A stretch of DNA of 57,663 bases from Streptococcus oralis (GTDB taxonomy: Bacteria > Bacillota > Bacilli > Lactobacillales > Streptococcaceae), in contig NZ_KQ969037.1 of the NCBI RefSeq assembly GCF_001578705.1, forward strand, positions 303,360-361,022, read 5' to 3'. The position numbers were made by a program, and so were the translations under genes. This document shows, piece by piece, positions 1-9,599 of the stretch (position 1 is the stretch's first letter; each line of letters begins with the position of its first letter). The notes under the pieces are model-generated. The model was not told the DNA's origin. It made no database searches and saw only the letters and a list, made by a program, of their open reading frames with translations.

Positions 1-597
1 AAAGCTTTGCAAACTAGTTCATTCATTTTCCCTTTTGTAACCAAAGAAAAACATGCATTTTGTCAATATTCTAAACACATTTTTGGAAAAATTTGAAGGT
101 TAGTCATCTTTTGATGAAGAAGTTTAGGTAACTAAACAATTCAGCTTTAAAGTCTTTATACCCAATACTGTGATTGTTGTATAAAATGATTCAAAATTGT
201 TATTATCGTGTGGAAAGTCTTTATCACCATTTGAATGTTGAATACGATGACTCACTAGCAAATTGTTGTATTCATCGTTCGTATATTAAAAATTACTATT
301 TGAATTAAGCATATGATATTGGCTGCATGTAGAATTCATATAATGGTTCAGTTCCTTTATCAGTAGAAACTCAATGCTGATGAATTAAAATATTTGAGAA
401 GTTTAACAAATTAATAGATTGATTCTTATGAACAAACAAACTAACTGCTAAGTTATTCTCGTCTATTTTAATTTTGTATTAGCTAAATCTACCGCAAAAT
501 TTTTGAATGCTGAATTATTGGCATCAACAAGTTGTAGCACTATTTATTTGATTTGAAGAGCAAGCAGTGATTTCACAGTTGATTTAAGATGATAAAC
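1..597. other. AT-rich region without an intact gene
   Basis: No open frame of useful length and no CRISPR repeat is visible here. Short phrases look like decayed coding sequence, but every frame is broken by stops and I could not identify a parent gene. It most likely represents the eroded flank of the acquired CRISPR-Cas locus. Confidence 0.5.
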
Positions 598-598
598 T

Positions 599-640
599 GT
601 AACAATATGATTTGACAGCGGTTACAAAAAATTGTAATAT
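599..640 (+). promoter_or_regulatory. Promoter of the cas6-cmr operon with overlapping palindromes
   Basis: A -35 box TTGACA (612-617) is followed after 17 nt by TAATAT (635-640). TTACAA and TTGTAA (622-637) form a perfect inverted repeat around AAAA inside the spacer and -10 box, and GTAAC at 599-603 mirrors GTTAC at 621-625. The arrangement looks like an operator over a promoter. The cognate regulator is unknown and operator function is inference. A GGAGG ribosome binding site lies at 671-675. Confidence 0.6.
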
Positions 641-684
641 CTATAATATAAGAAGACGTATTTTAACTCAGGGAGGAATGTAGG

Positions 685-1413
685 ATGCAATTATTAATTG
701 AACTGCAAAAAATTGATCAGTTTATCTTGCCAGTAAACTATAATTACCTTCTTCAATCGATGATTTATAATTTATTGAAAAATAAGGAAGACTTGTCTGC
801 GCAACTTCATGAGATAGGTCATCAGTTTGAGGACAAACATTTTAAGCTTTTTACATTTTCACTATTGCAAGGTCAATATAAAATACAAGGAAAACGAATA
901 GAGTTTCTTGATAAGGTGCGTTTTGAAATTAGAACGATTGATCAATCCATTTTATTCACTATTGCAGAGGCTTTGTCAAATCTAGATGAATTGCGAATTG
1001 GTCGAAACCTTGTAAAAATTTTAAATGTAAAAATTGAACAGAAGAAATTAACGGGGACTTCTTATAAGATTCGGATGATTTCTCCCTTGGTGGTTCGTTC
1101 TACAGATGCTGACACCAAAAAAACATTGTATTACAATCCGTTTGATACGGAATTTAAGAGCAGAATCATGGAGAATTTTGCGAGGAAATATCAAGCTTAT
1201 TGTCATAAAGTACCGACAGGTAGATTTGATATAGAGCCGATAAATTTTTCTTTAAAAAATAAATTTGTTACCAAATACAAAGATTATCTCATAACGGGTT
1301 GGAAAGGAGAATTTGAGATAAGAGGAGATGCGGAGGTGTTGGATTTCCTCTATCAAGTTGGGCTTGGTGAGAAGAATTCGATGGGATTCGGAATGTTTGT
1401 AATTGAAGAATAG
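685..1413 (+). CDS. cas6: Cas6, CRISPR RNA-processing endoribonuclease
   Basis: Cas6 cuts the CRISPR precursor transcript within each repeat and leaves the 8-nt 5' handle of the crRNA. The 242-residue protein has the family's two ferredoxin-like halves: an N-terminal segment with LQSMIYNLL, a central ISPLVVR strand, and a C-terminus ending in the glycine-rich loop GLGEKNSMGFGM that contacts RNA. Length is normal for the family. It starts the cas operon 9 nt after a GGAGG site and is followed 9 nt later by cmr1. The repeats at 11.1 and 13.9 kb, which end in ATTGAGAC, are its likely substrate. I cannot assign the catalytic residues by eye, because they vary between Cas6 proteins. Confidence 0.93.
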   Translation: MQLLIELQKIDQFILPVNYNYLLQSMIYNLLKNKEDLSAQLHEIGHQFEDKHFKLFTFSLLQGQYKIQGKRIEFLDKVRFEIRTIDQSILFTIAEALSNLDELRIGRNLVKILNVKIEQKKLTGTSYKIRMISPLVVRSTDADTKKTLYYNPFDTEFKSRIMENFARKYQAYCHKVPTGRFDIEPINFSLKNKFVTKYKDYLITGWKGEFEIRGDAEVLDFLYQVGLGEKNSMGFGMFVIEE

Positions 1414-1422
1414 GAGGATAAA

Positions 1423-2619
1423 ATGGATATGGAATTTAGGAATTGTAAGTTAGAGCTTGACTTAAAATGTCATGCGCCAATCATTCATTTCCAACCTAGT
1501 ACGAATGCTAAAGGGGCTACTCTTAGGGCTAGTGAAGTGAAGCCGAAATTTGATAAATATATTTGGACGAAGGAACCTGAGGAACTTGCAACCTATGAAC
1601 TGTTACCTTATAAGATGAAGTTTATAGAAAAAAAGAAAGAGGTGATAGATGAAAAAGTTGCAGATGAATATGTTGATATCCCTCTCTATTATGCTAAGGA
1701 CCAAAAAAGAATGGTTATAACTAATCCAAGAATAGTCATTACTTGTTTTGATCCTATTCTTCAGAAATTGATAGTTAAGCATATCAAAAACTTTTTCATA
1801 GTGACAAATTTTGGAGCTGCCCAAGGAAAAGGATATGGCAGTTTCACAATTGATTCTGAGAAAAATGATCAGGTTGAGCAAGAAAATATTGAAAAAATCT
1901 TAATGGAAGAGTTTGGCTTAAAAACATTATATAAGATAGATTGTAATAAGCTAGTTGGAAAGTTAGCTAAGTTTGAAGCAATAAAAAAGATTTTTAGGAT
2001 TATTGAAAACTTCTATAAGATTATTAAAGGAGGGATTAATCATAAGGAATATATAAAAGGTTTTTTGTTTATACATATGAATGAGAAGGGAATAAAAAAT
2101 GAAAAAGTTGTTTTAAAAACAGAAATAATAGATCATCCATACGCTTCAAATCAAAACAAAGTAAAACAGGAACCCAAAATTAATAGCCATAAAGAGTGTT
2201 ACGTTAGAGCATTGCTTGGTCTATCTTCTTCCTTTGCTTTTAAGGATCAAAGAAGGCAAAAAGGTGGTGCAGTTGATGTGAATATTAAAATTTCACATGC
2301 TGATGAAACTATCGAACGTTTCCCTTCTCCTTTAACGTTTAAGGTTATTAATAAGATTATTTATATTATTCCTAAACAAATTGACGAGCAGATATGGAAC
2401 CAAAAATTTATTTTCACTTATGAACTTGGTAAGGATGTGAAGAATAGTAACGGTATCGATCCGAAAGTTAAACCAGAGGAACTAGAATTATACACTCCAG
2501 ATTCAAATGAATTTTGTTTAGAAGATTTTTTAGAAGAGGCCGTTAGTTATTATAATAAAGAAGTGAATAAAATCAAAGGTCCACAAATAGTTAAATACCA
2601 CCCCAAAGGAGATGAATAA
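1423..2619 (+). CDS. cmr1: Cmr1-like RAMP subunit of the type III-B complex
   Basis: Cmr1 is a Cas7-group RAMP subunit at the head of the Cmr ribonucleoprotein, where it helps bind the target RNA. The 398-residue protein has an N-terminal strand followed by GATLRASEVKPKFDKY, which matches the region of Cmr1 proteins that precedes their insertion. It also has a glycine-rich RAMP loop, GAAQGKGYGSF, around residues 137-147. The second half carries many lysines and no motif I recognise. The assignment rests on RAMP character plus position between cas6 and cas10. The central part is AT-rich. The stop is immediately followed by the cmr2 start, so the two are probably translationally coupled. Confidence 0.75.
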   Translation: MDMEFRNCKLELDLKCHAPIIHFQPSTNAKGATLRASEVKPKFDKYIWTKEPEELATYELLPYKMKFIEKKKEVIDEKVADEYVDIPLYYAKDQKRMVITNPRIVITCFDPILQKLIVKHIKNFFIVTNFGAAQGKGYGSFTIDSEKNDQVEQENIEKILMEEFGLKTLYKIDCNKLVGKLAKFEAIKKIFRIIENFYKIIKGGINHKEYIKGFLFIHMNEKGIKNEKVVLKTEIIDHPYASNQNKVKQEPKINSHKECYVRALLGLSSSFAFKDQRRQKGGAVDVNIKISHADETIERFPSPLTFKVINKIIYIIPKQIDEQIWNQKFIFTYELGKDVKNSNGIDPKVKPEELELYTPDSNEFCLEDFLEEAVSYYNKEVNKIKGPQIVKYHPKGDE

Positions 2620-4221
2620 ATGCAATATGTAGGTATAACAATCGGTCCGATTTTTAAAACCATTGGAGAGGCGATCTCTCCGGCAGGTTTGTGGTTTGGC
2701 AGTTATTTTTTCTCAACGGTGACAAAGACGCTCTGTGAAAAACTTGTTGGGATTCCAAATGTTAAGATTTTTTCACCGTTTTATGATTTTAATAGTAATC
2801 AAAATCCACAAGAAGATGGTATTGGTCGTTACCATGATCGGATTTTACTTTCAGTTGATGATAATACAGTAACTGAGGAAGAATTAAAGAATATAATTTC
2901 AGCAGTGAAGAAAGAAATGGCTGGGAAATTTGGAAAGTTTAATTCAGGGCAGATTGAGAATTTTATTAACAATTATCTGAGAATTGATTTTGTTCTTCTT
3001 AATGAAGGAACTATAAACGAAATTATAGGAAAAAGAGAAAAAGCTGGAAATAACATAGCTATAATACTGAATGATGCTTTGGATGCGCTGGAGCTGATGG
3101 CAGCGGGTAAGGGAAGAACAGATATGAACTTATTTGCTTCGTTCTTTGCAGGCAAGAAAGGCAATCGGAATATCTATATTAAAGAAAGTAAGCTATTTAC
3201 AGATACCAAACCAAATAGTCAGTTGGTTATAAAACATCCAGATGATAGTTCAGATTTAAAATCAATTGAAGACATTGCTCTATCTCGAAAGAAAGAGGAA
3301 AACTCCTCTGAAGAGATTCCTGATGGTGAGGTAGCACCGACCAGAAGCGAATACTATGCAGTCGTTAATTCAGATGGAGATAAGGTCGGAACTCTTTTGA
3401 AAGCTTTATGTAGAGATGTAGATATTTCTGAACAATCTGATAGGATAAACAGTTTTTCGAGGGCTTGTTTAGACTATGCTGGTGAAGCGGCTAAGCTTGT
3501 CGGAGATTATGGCGGGATGACTATTTATGCTGGTGGGGATGATTTACTGTTTATTGCTCCTGTTCATTCTCTTTTCTCCTTATGTAGTGAATTGGATGAA
3601 ATGTTCAAAAAAACATTGAAACAAGGTCTGAAAGAAGTAAATCTGCCAGATGATAGCATCAATGTCAGCTTGTCCTTTGGTGTTGCTGTTCAGTATGTAA
3701 AATATCCTCTATATGAAGCACTGGAAAGAGCTAGAGTTCAACTTTATAAGGGTAAAGAAAGCTGCGGTAATCGTCTGGGGATAGAGTTAGTAAAACACAG
3801 CGGAAAAACCGTTCAATTGATGGTAGAAAATGAGAAGTTGGAGGCCATAGATAATCTGATAAAATATCGAGCAACTACGAACGATCAAGCACTGGAATCT
3901 GTCCTCTATAATCTACAAGATACAGAAATTATTTTTAAGTTGTTATTTGAGAAGACCTCACAGAATGCATTTGACCTTCAAGAATATAAAACCAGATTTT
4001 TAAATAACTTTAACAATCCTAACCAGTTGGCCTATCATGACTATCTGGGAAAAATAGCTAAATGTTTCTATGACAACTATTTGAAAGAGTATCATAAGCC
4101 AGTTACGAAAGTAAAGGTTGATGGGGTTTGTACAAAACGAAACATAAGTATAGGGGAATACTATACCAAGGAGTTGCAGGCTATTTTATTTTTGGTAAAG
4201 TTTTGGCAGGGAGGTAAGTGA
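2620..4221 (+). CDS. cmr2: Cas10/Cmr2, HD-less signalling subunit of the type III-B complex
   Basis: Cas10 is the large subunit that becomes an active nucleotide polymerase when the complex binds foreign RNA, making second messengers such as cyclic oligoadenylates or SAM-AMP. At 533 residues it is short for Cmr2. No N-terminal HD nuclease motif is visible, so DNA cleavage is not expected. The polymerase (Palm) core is intact: SDGDK at residues 251-255 and GGDD at 305-308. D73 (in RYHDRI) and E158 (in DALDALELM) lie where SAM-AMP-making Cmr2 proteins have conserved acidic residues, but that correspondence is only my estimate. Since there is no HD domain, immunity should depend on Cmr4 RNA cleavage and on a messenger acting through the CorA-like effector encoded downstream. 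The 3' end overlaps the cmr3 start by 1 nt. Confidence 0.93.
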   Translation: MQYVGITIGPIFKTIGEAISPAGLWFGSYFFSTVTKTLCEKLVGIPNVKIFSPFYDFNSNQNPQEDGIGRYHDRILLSVDDNTVTEEELKNIISAVKKEMAGKFGKFNSGQIENFINNYLRIDFVLLNEGTINEIIGKREKAGNNIAIILNDALDALELMAAGKGRTDMNLFASFFAGKKGNRNIYIKESKLFTDTKPNSQLVIKHPDDSSDLKSIEDIALSRKKEENSSEEIPDGEVAPTRSEYYAVVNSDGDKVGTLLKALCRDVDISEQSDRINSFSRACLDYAGEAAKLVGDYGGMTIYAGGDDLLFIAPVHSLFSLCSELDEMFKKTLKQGLKEVNLPDDSINVSLSFGVAVQYVKYPLYEALERARVQLYKGKESCGNRLGIELVKHSGKTVQLMVENEKLEAIDNLIKYRATTNDQALESVLYNLQDTEIIFKLLFEKTSQNAFDLQEYKTRFLNNFNNPNQLAYHDYLGKIAKCFYDNYLKEYHKPVTKVKVDGVCTKRNISIGEYYTKELQAILFLVKFWQGGK

Positions 4222-5510
4222 TGACAGACTATCTTGTGACGTTTAGACCGCTAGGAGACTATTCTTTTGGTTCAGATAGACGCTTTAGCTTTGTCGGTAA
4301 AAATAACTATTCGGAGGATGAATACGCTCCTTATTTTATCCGCACTAATCGCGTTCCTGAACAGTCCACAGTCTTTGGGATGATACGCTATCTTATCTTA
4401 GTCAGTAATGGGATTAAGCTGAAGCAGGATTTTCAGTATGATGGGAATACGCGAAATGATATCGAAGCTCTAATCGGAGTGAAGAGTTTTTCTCTAAATG
4501 GAGGTGTTCAAGATTTCGGAAAATTAGAAAAAATCTCTCCTATCTTTCTTCGTAAAATATGTAAAAATAGTGAGGAAATCGTCATACCAAATCCTTTTAA
4601 CAACAAGCAGGGGAGAGAGGGGATTGCTCAGTTTGAACCAATGATACTAGAGGAAGAAATTACACTGCCAACTAGTTTTGGTGAAATCGCTCTTCCTAAA
4701 TCTAAGGAATATAATCCTAAAGAAGGGTATGGAAATGGCTATTATAATATTAATACGGGCTGTCTAGAAGTAATCGAAGATATTTTTATGACTAAGGTAG
4801 CGACTGGTGTAAGGCGTGTTACGCAGAATGATCTGGTGAAACTGAAGCAAAATCTTCGAGATTTGTGTAAGTTGTTTGTGAATGAAGATATGAAACAGGA
4901 AGTTTCTAATTTAGATAGGAATAGCAATCTTAGTTTAACCGAGTTTATCAATGATTTTATGGATTTGTTAGAAAAGTACAACAAAGGGGAAAAAAATCAC
5001 TTTCAAGAAGAATTAGAAAAACTATCCAAAAATTTTGATGCTGACCGCCTATTTAAGCGAGAGGTACATCAGCTACATAAGGACTACGAGTTTGGAGTCT
5101 ATGTAAAGGTTAATGGTGATATTACATTGAAAGACAGTATTGTTCCTATGGGGCAGAAAGGTACACTCTTCAAGGTTTCTGTTCAAAAATCTGAAAATAA
5201 TGAAAATAATTTAGAAAGTGAAATCACAAAGCATTTCCAGAAACATACTCCAAAAGGGCAAACCTGGCATTACTGCCTCTCAGATGTGTGCCTCTTAAAT
5301 GATGTGACAGGCTTTGCGATCTTAGAGGAAAAACTAGTTCGTCAGCTTCATACAGACCTTAAGGAAAATCGTCTAAAAGGACTTGATTTACAAGGATCTA
5401 GTCTTCTTTATAAGGCAGGGAGCGTCTTTTATGGTGATGGTGCTATTTCGGTAAAAACTGGTTTAGAGCCAGCAGGTTATAATACTATTTATAAAATTAC
5501 AGGGGAGTAA
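4221..5510 (+). CDS. cmr3: Cmr3, Cas5-group subunit
   Basis: Cmr3 binds the 5' handle of the crRNA together with Cas10 at the base of the complex. The N-terminus has the family hallmarks RPLGDYSFGSDRRFSF and, near residue 50, RVPEQSTVFGMIRYLIL (compare the usual P-Q-T-T-hydrophobic-G-hydrophobic-hydrophobic-R-Y). A C-terminal glycine-rich stretch, GSVFYGDGA, fits a RAMP loop. The ATG at 4221 overlaps the cmr2 stop (TGATG) and has GGGAGG seven bases upstream, so I prefer it to the GTG one codon earlier. The protein is about 429 residues, within the usual Cmr3 range. Confidence 0.9.
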   Translation: MTDYLVTFRPLGDYSFGSDRRFSFVGKNNYSEDEYAPYFIRTNRVPEQSTVFGMIRYLILVSNGIKLKQDFQYDGNTRNDIEALIGVKSFSLNGGVQDFGKLEKISPIFLRKICKNSEEIVIPNPFNNKQGREGIAQFEPMILEEEITLPTSFGEIALPKSKEYNPKEGYGNGYYNINTGCLEVIEDIFMTKVATGVRRVTQNDLVKLKQNLRDLCKLFVNEDMKQEVSNLDRNSNLSLTEFINDFMDLLEKYNKGEKNHFQEELEKLSKNFDADRLFKREVHQLHKDYEFGVYVKVNGDITLKDSIVPMGQKGTLFKVSVQKSENNENNLESEITKHFQKHTPKGQTWHYCLSDVCLLNDVTGFAILEEKLVRQLHTDLKENRLKGLDLQGSSLLYKAGSVFYGDGAISVKTGLEPAGYNTIYKITGE

Positions 5511-5520
5511 GGAGTAAAAA

Positions 5521-6234
5521 ATGAAAGCAAAAATTTTTGTCATTGAATGTTTAACAAATTTGCATGTAGGAAATGGAGATGTTAATTTTAACATCATTGA
5601 TAACGAAGTGGAGCGAGATGTTGTGACGGGATTTCCGACGATTAACTCCTCAGGCGTTAAAGGTGCTCTGAGAGCCTTCTTTGAAGAAAACGACTTGTCG
5701 AACATTGATGAAATATTCGGTTCGGAAAGTAGTAAGGTTACTACTTCAGGAGCATTAAAATTTCTTAGCGCGAATCTACTAGCCCTGCCAATTCGCTCGA
5801 TAAGTGGTGAGGACAAGCCGTATTCAATACACGCTCCGAAAACAGCCTGTGAAGATTTTAACCAAATGATTGCAAATTTTCAATTAGAAGATGTTTCAAT
5901 AGAAGATATAAAGGGCGGAGATGAGGAGATAACTCTGGACTTAGATAATTCTTGCTACGAAAAATATGGTTTACCAGTAATTGCTCGGAATAGTGTCGGA
6001 GAACAAACTAATTTGTGGTATGAGGAAGTTGTGCCCCACAAATCGATTTTCTATTTTGCAGTGGTGGCTTCAACCAGTGAGTCAGAAAACCTTTTAGAGA
6101 TTTTTACAGATTCGGTGAGAGAGAAAATCATCCAGTTTGGTGCAAATGCTTCTGTAGGTTATGGACTTTGCAAGGTTATTAAAGTGATTTCAAGAAATGA
6201 AGAAGGAGCAAACAATGGACAAGAACAGAATTAA
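5521..6234 (+). CDS. cmr4: Cmr4, Cas7 backbone subunit and target-RNA nuclease
   Basis: Cmr4 polymerises along the crRNA and cuts bound target RNA at 6-nt intervals. The N-terminus has LHVGNGD, then IIDNEVERDVVTGFPTI, then SSGVKGALR, the classic Cmr4 order. D27 in IIDNEVERD lies where the catalytic aspartate of Cmr4 is found, so the backbone is probably cleavage-competent. The C-terminal FGANASVGYGLCKV is the second glycine-rich segment. At 237 residues it is slightly short for Cmr4 but appears complete. Its last 20 bases overlap the cmr5 start. Confidence 0.92.
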   Translation: MKAKIFVIECLTNLHVGNGDVNFNIIDNEVERDVVTGFPTINSSGVKGALRAFFEENDLSNIDEIFGSESSKVTTSGALKFLSANLLALPIRSISGEDKPYSIHAPKTACEDFNQMIANFQLEDVSIEDIKGGDEEITLDLDNSCYEKYGLPVIARNSVGEQTNLWYEEVVPHKSIFYFAVVASTSESENLLEIFTDSVREKIIQFGANASVGYGLCKVIKVISRNEEGANNGQEQN

Positions 6235-6628
6235 TCGGTTGCTTCCTATTGCTGTTGAGGTGATTAAAAAAGAGCTTTCGGAGCCAATTCCAAATGAGTT
6301 TCGAGGATATATCGCTTCTTTTGGAGCGGCGGTTACTATGGGAAGTCTCCCTGCAGCAGTTGCCTACTATTCGGCTGCATCAAAAAATGCCAAAGAAGAT
6401 CGTACCAAGCTACCTGTTATGATTTTGGAGGTATTGAAGAAAGAAAACACAGCCATTAAAGAAACCACCTTGTTTGAGTATGTTACATCGTTCAAAAATG
6501 ATAATGAGAGTTTCGCTATTAAAGAGGATGTATTGCATGCAGCAATCGCAATCAAACTAGGGTTAAACTTGTTTGAAATTGAGTCAAAAGATCAAAAAGT
6601 CAAGGAAGACGAGAAAAATGGAGGGTAA
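6215..6628 (+). CDS. cmr5: Cmr5, small alpha-helical subunit
   Basis: Cmr5 forms the minor filament of the Cmr complex beside Cmr4. The 137-residue helical protein has LPIAVEVIKKEL, EFRGYIASFGAAVTMGSLPAAVAYYS (residues about 24-49) and a helix-rich C-terminus, matching the Cmr5 pattern. I place the start at the ATG at 6215, six bases after GAAGGAG. An earlier in-frame ATG at 6197 has no comparable site. The gene begins inside cmr4. Confidence 0.88.
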   Translation: MDKNRINRLLPIAVEVIKKELSEPIPNEFRGYIASFGAAVTMGSLPAAVAYYSAASKNAKEDRTKLPVMILEVLKKENTAIKETTLFEYVTSFKNDNESFAIKEDVLHAAIAIKLGLNLFEIESKDQKVKEDEKNGG

Positions 6629-6630
6629 GG

Positions 6631-7440
6631 ATGATGTTTAGTTCAAAAAACATGTCTTATATCTACTATCATGAATATTTTAAAGGATTAGAGGAGAGGA
6701 AAGGAGCATCAGGTTTAGTTTATGAACTGGGTAGGCAAAAAAAATCTAGTGAGGAGCAATTTCGTGATAGAAATATGGCTTTGCAGGATTTTAAATTTGA
6801 CCTTTCTCTATCACCTCTGGAGCATTTGAAGAATGCTTCAAAAGGTGTAGCAAGTGTCAAAACCTTTTCTTTGGAAACTATTTATCCTGGTCTCATGATA
6901 GGAACGGGCAATCCCCATGATTTGAAATCAAAGGGTTCTATTTATTCTGGCTTTTCTTTTGATTATGTAACGGGACTGCCCTATATACCTGGCTCCTCTG
7001 TCAAAGGGATACTGAAAAGCGTCTTTCCTAGGAAAGAAGATACCAAAGATGATATTAATCAACAAAAGATGAAGTATATTCAGTCACTTCTTAAACCAGA
7101 ACTTTCTGATGAAGAAATCTATGGCTTGAAAGATGATATTTTTGAAGATAATGATGTCTTTTTAGATGCTTATCCAACTTCTAAAAATAAAACGAAGCAA
7201 CAGTGCCTAGCGTTGGAATTCATTACGCCTCATAGTGACATTATCAAGAATCCTATTCCAATCAACTGTCTGAAAGTTAAGCCTGGGATCTCTTTTGAGT
7301 TTGGCTTTTATCTGAAAGATTGTCAGCTTTCAGACGGAGTTAAGGTTACGGTTAAAGAAAAAATAGAGTTATTTAAAAGCATCTTGACTGATGTAGGCAT
7401 TGGCGCCAAAACGAATGTTGGTTTCGGACAGTTAGAGTAG
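6631..7440 (+). CDS. cmr6: Cmr6, Cas7-group subunit
   Basis: Cmr6 caps the Cmr backbone next to Cmr1. In the 269-residue protein, residues from about 75 onward read TIYPGLMIGTGNPHD and then TGLPYIPGSSVKGILKSVF, the typical Cmr6 sequence (G-hydrophobic-P-hydrophobic-P-G-S-S-hydrophobic-K-G). Near the C-terminus VGIGAKTNVGFGQL is the glycine-rich loop. The gene starts 2 nt after cmr5 and is the last structural cmr gene. The accessory gene that follows begins 14 nt downstream. Confidence 0.92.
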   Translation: MMFSSKNMSYIYYHEYFKGLEERKGASGLVYELGRQKKSSEEQFRDRNMALQDFKFDLSLSPLEHLKNASKGVASVKTFSLETIYPGLMIGTGNPHDLKSKGSIYSGFSFDYVTGLPYIPGSSVKGILKSVFPRKEDTKDDINQQKMKYIQSLLKPELSDEEIYGLKDDIFEDNDVFLDAYPTSKNKTKQQCLALEFITPHSDIIKNPIPINCLKVKPGISFEFGFYLKDCQLSDGVKVTVKEKIELFKSILTDVGIGAKTNVGFGQLE

Positions 7441-7454
7441 CAGAGGAAGCTTTT

Positions 7455-9599
7455 ATGAAACAATTTGAGTTGTGGCTGGATGAAAGTGGAAAATTTGCAG
7501 ATTCTGAGTCTCAAAGAGAGGAAATTTACTCTTTTCTCGGTGGTGTGCTAGTTGAAAAGGCTGCTATTAAAAACTTTAACTTTTCTAGCATTCTTAATGA
7601 TGACTCATTAAATCATGCGATGAATATGACCCCAAATCAGAAAAAGCAATATGTTATTCCTAAATTGATTGAATTTAAAAATCAGACGGATGCGCGTTAT
7701 ATCTTTTTTGAAAATATTGAGTGGCAGGGAAATGGAGACAATAGACAACTGTATTTACAAATCTTATCCGAGGGTCTCGTGCAACTCACGCAGCTATTAG
7801 AGGCAAAATATGGTGATATTAGATTGAATATTATCATTGCCAGTCGTGTAGCTCGAAAAGGTATAGAGGAGCGTGTCCATATTCAGGAGTCTGAATATAA
7901 GCGTTCCTTTACAACGAGTTTAAAAACAAGTGAAGTCAGCTATCGTTCTGGGACAGATGTTCAATTTCAGTTGAAAAAAGCGACGGAATCACAAAAGTTA
8001 ATTTTGGCGGATTTTGCTTCGAATATTCGGCGGATGTATTTGCGAGACCTTCCAGTTTTTCGAGATCAGAGAGCAGTCTTGCGCAATTTATTTGAGGATT
8101 CTTATGTATTTTCTCTGTCAACACTGTCTTCAGACAGTCGCATCCGATTTTTGCTTGCTCAAAACGATGTATCAGAAGCTCTGATGGAATACTATACCTC
8201 CCAAACTATAAAGACCAAGGGAACATATTTACATCTGATTGTCGACCGAATGAAGTATTTGAGTTATAGAGTACTGAAGTCGCAATTAAAACAGTTTGCT
8301 TCGGAGATTTTAGCTTATACAGCGAGACAGGATGATTATGAGAAATCTATTGAGATATTTACAGAGATTTGTGATCAACTACTGCCACTTTTAAGAGATA
8401 AAAGGTATCCATATGAGTTGTTTACCTTTGAAGTATTCCTGCAACTAAGCGATGTCTACCTGCGTTCTGGCCGTTCTTGTCAAGCAGGTCAAGTCATTTC
8501 TCAAAGTTTGGAATTGGTAAAGATTTCTGAAAATAGCTTAGAAAATCTTTTTAGTCTCTATCGAATCAAGGAAAAACTCGCTGTATTTTATATTGACAGT
8601 GGTCAGTATAAAAAAAGCTTCTCACTTAATGGCAGATCTCCGAGTTATTTTTAAAGAGCTGCTAGATTTATTGTTAGCTTATGATTCAATTTCAAATTAT
8701 TTTCAATCCTTGAAGTCCGAATACTATGGGGATGTTCTCTGTATGGAAATCTATAGTCTCTTGTTTCAAACCCAGCAGGAAGATTTTAAATTAGAGACTA
8801 TTATCCGTTTATCTGATGAGGGCTTGCAACAGTATCCGAGTTTCCCAGGAGAATTGGAACGCCATCGGCAATATCGTAGTAGAATTGAACTTCTGAGAAA
8901 GGATGCTAAAGCTGCGCTTCATTGGTTGATTTTAGCGATTGACTATGATCATAGGATGGATAGTGAGATAGATGAGGTTGTGATTCAAGATTTTTGGGAT
9001 AGGGTTGAGCGACAAGAGCCAACCATTAGTCAACAGTTCTATGCCATGTATTACTCTTTAATCATGACTGAGGCTTATCAGCAGGATATAGAATTTGCTA
9101 AACTACTTTATACTGCCTTTGTCAAACATCCAATCTATCAAGAGTTCTTTTCATTTCACAAGCGAAATAAGTTAACAAAGTTAGTCACTACGGAGAAAAT
9201 TTTTCATCATCCTATGGAGATAGTATATTGGAATTTTGCTAATTATTATCGTTTTGAGGGAAAAATGGAAGACAGCCTGAATTGCTATGACAAGGCTATT
9301 AAAGTATGTATGAGAAACCAAGATAGTTTCACGCTGGAACTACGCTCCATCCCAATCTATGCAGCTAAAATTAGCTGCGAGAAGTTGCAAGGGAAAAATC
9401 TAATACTTACGAAAAATTAAAAACTACCCTTCATCAATTGGAAAAAATGATGAAGGGCTATACTGGCAAAAACGATGTTGATTTTTCGGAAACGGAAGAA
9501 TTGCTGAGGGAATGGGAAAACTTTTTTGATAATCTTGATCAAAAATCGGAGACTATTTCTGATAAGCTTTGGTCTTTTTCTCAGAAATGGAGATATTAA
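7455..9599 (+). pseudogene. DUF3800 (RNase H-like) protein with a TPR-like tail, two frameshifts
   Basis: The N-terminal part (residues about 1-240) is a DUF3800 domain: FELWLDESGKF at residues 4-14 and ILADFASNIRR near 183-193 supply the acidic residues of an RNase H-like fold. The rest is helical and TPR-like. The reading frame is lost in a run of seven A at 8610-8616, where six would keep it open (YKKASHLMADL). It is restored after a further shift at the A5 tract 9394-9398, where one more A gives KSNTYEKLKTTL. With both corrected the product is about 714 residues and ends at TAA 9597-9599, directly before the next start. Position in the operon suggests an accessory or effector role in the type III system. 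Function is unknown, and the shifts may be real or sequencing errors. Confidence 0.8.

Noticed and set aside
5463-5816. Reverse-strand frame across the cmr3-cmr4 junction
   Set aside because: It lies opposite clearly conserved Cmr proteins and has no family resemblance or start signal.
8610-8616. A-AAA-AAG heptamer as a programmed -1 frameshift site in the DUF3800 gene
   Set aside because: The downstream frame is +1, not -1, relative to the upstream frame, and the heptamer is not in the required phase. An indel or transcript slippage explains it better.
7455-9599. DUF3800 gene as Cas2, Csx1 or another named CRISPR nuclease
   Set aside because: No CARF, HEPN or Cas2 motif is visible. Only the DESG-type DUF3800 signature is supported.
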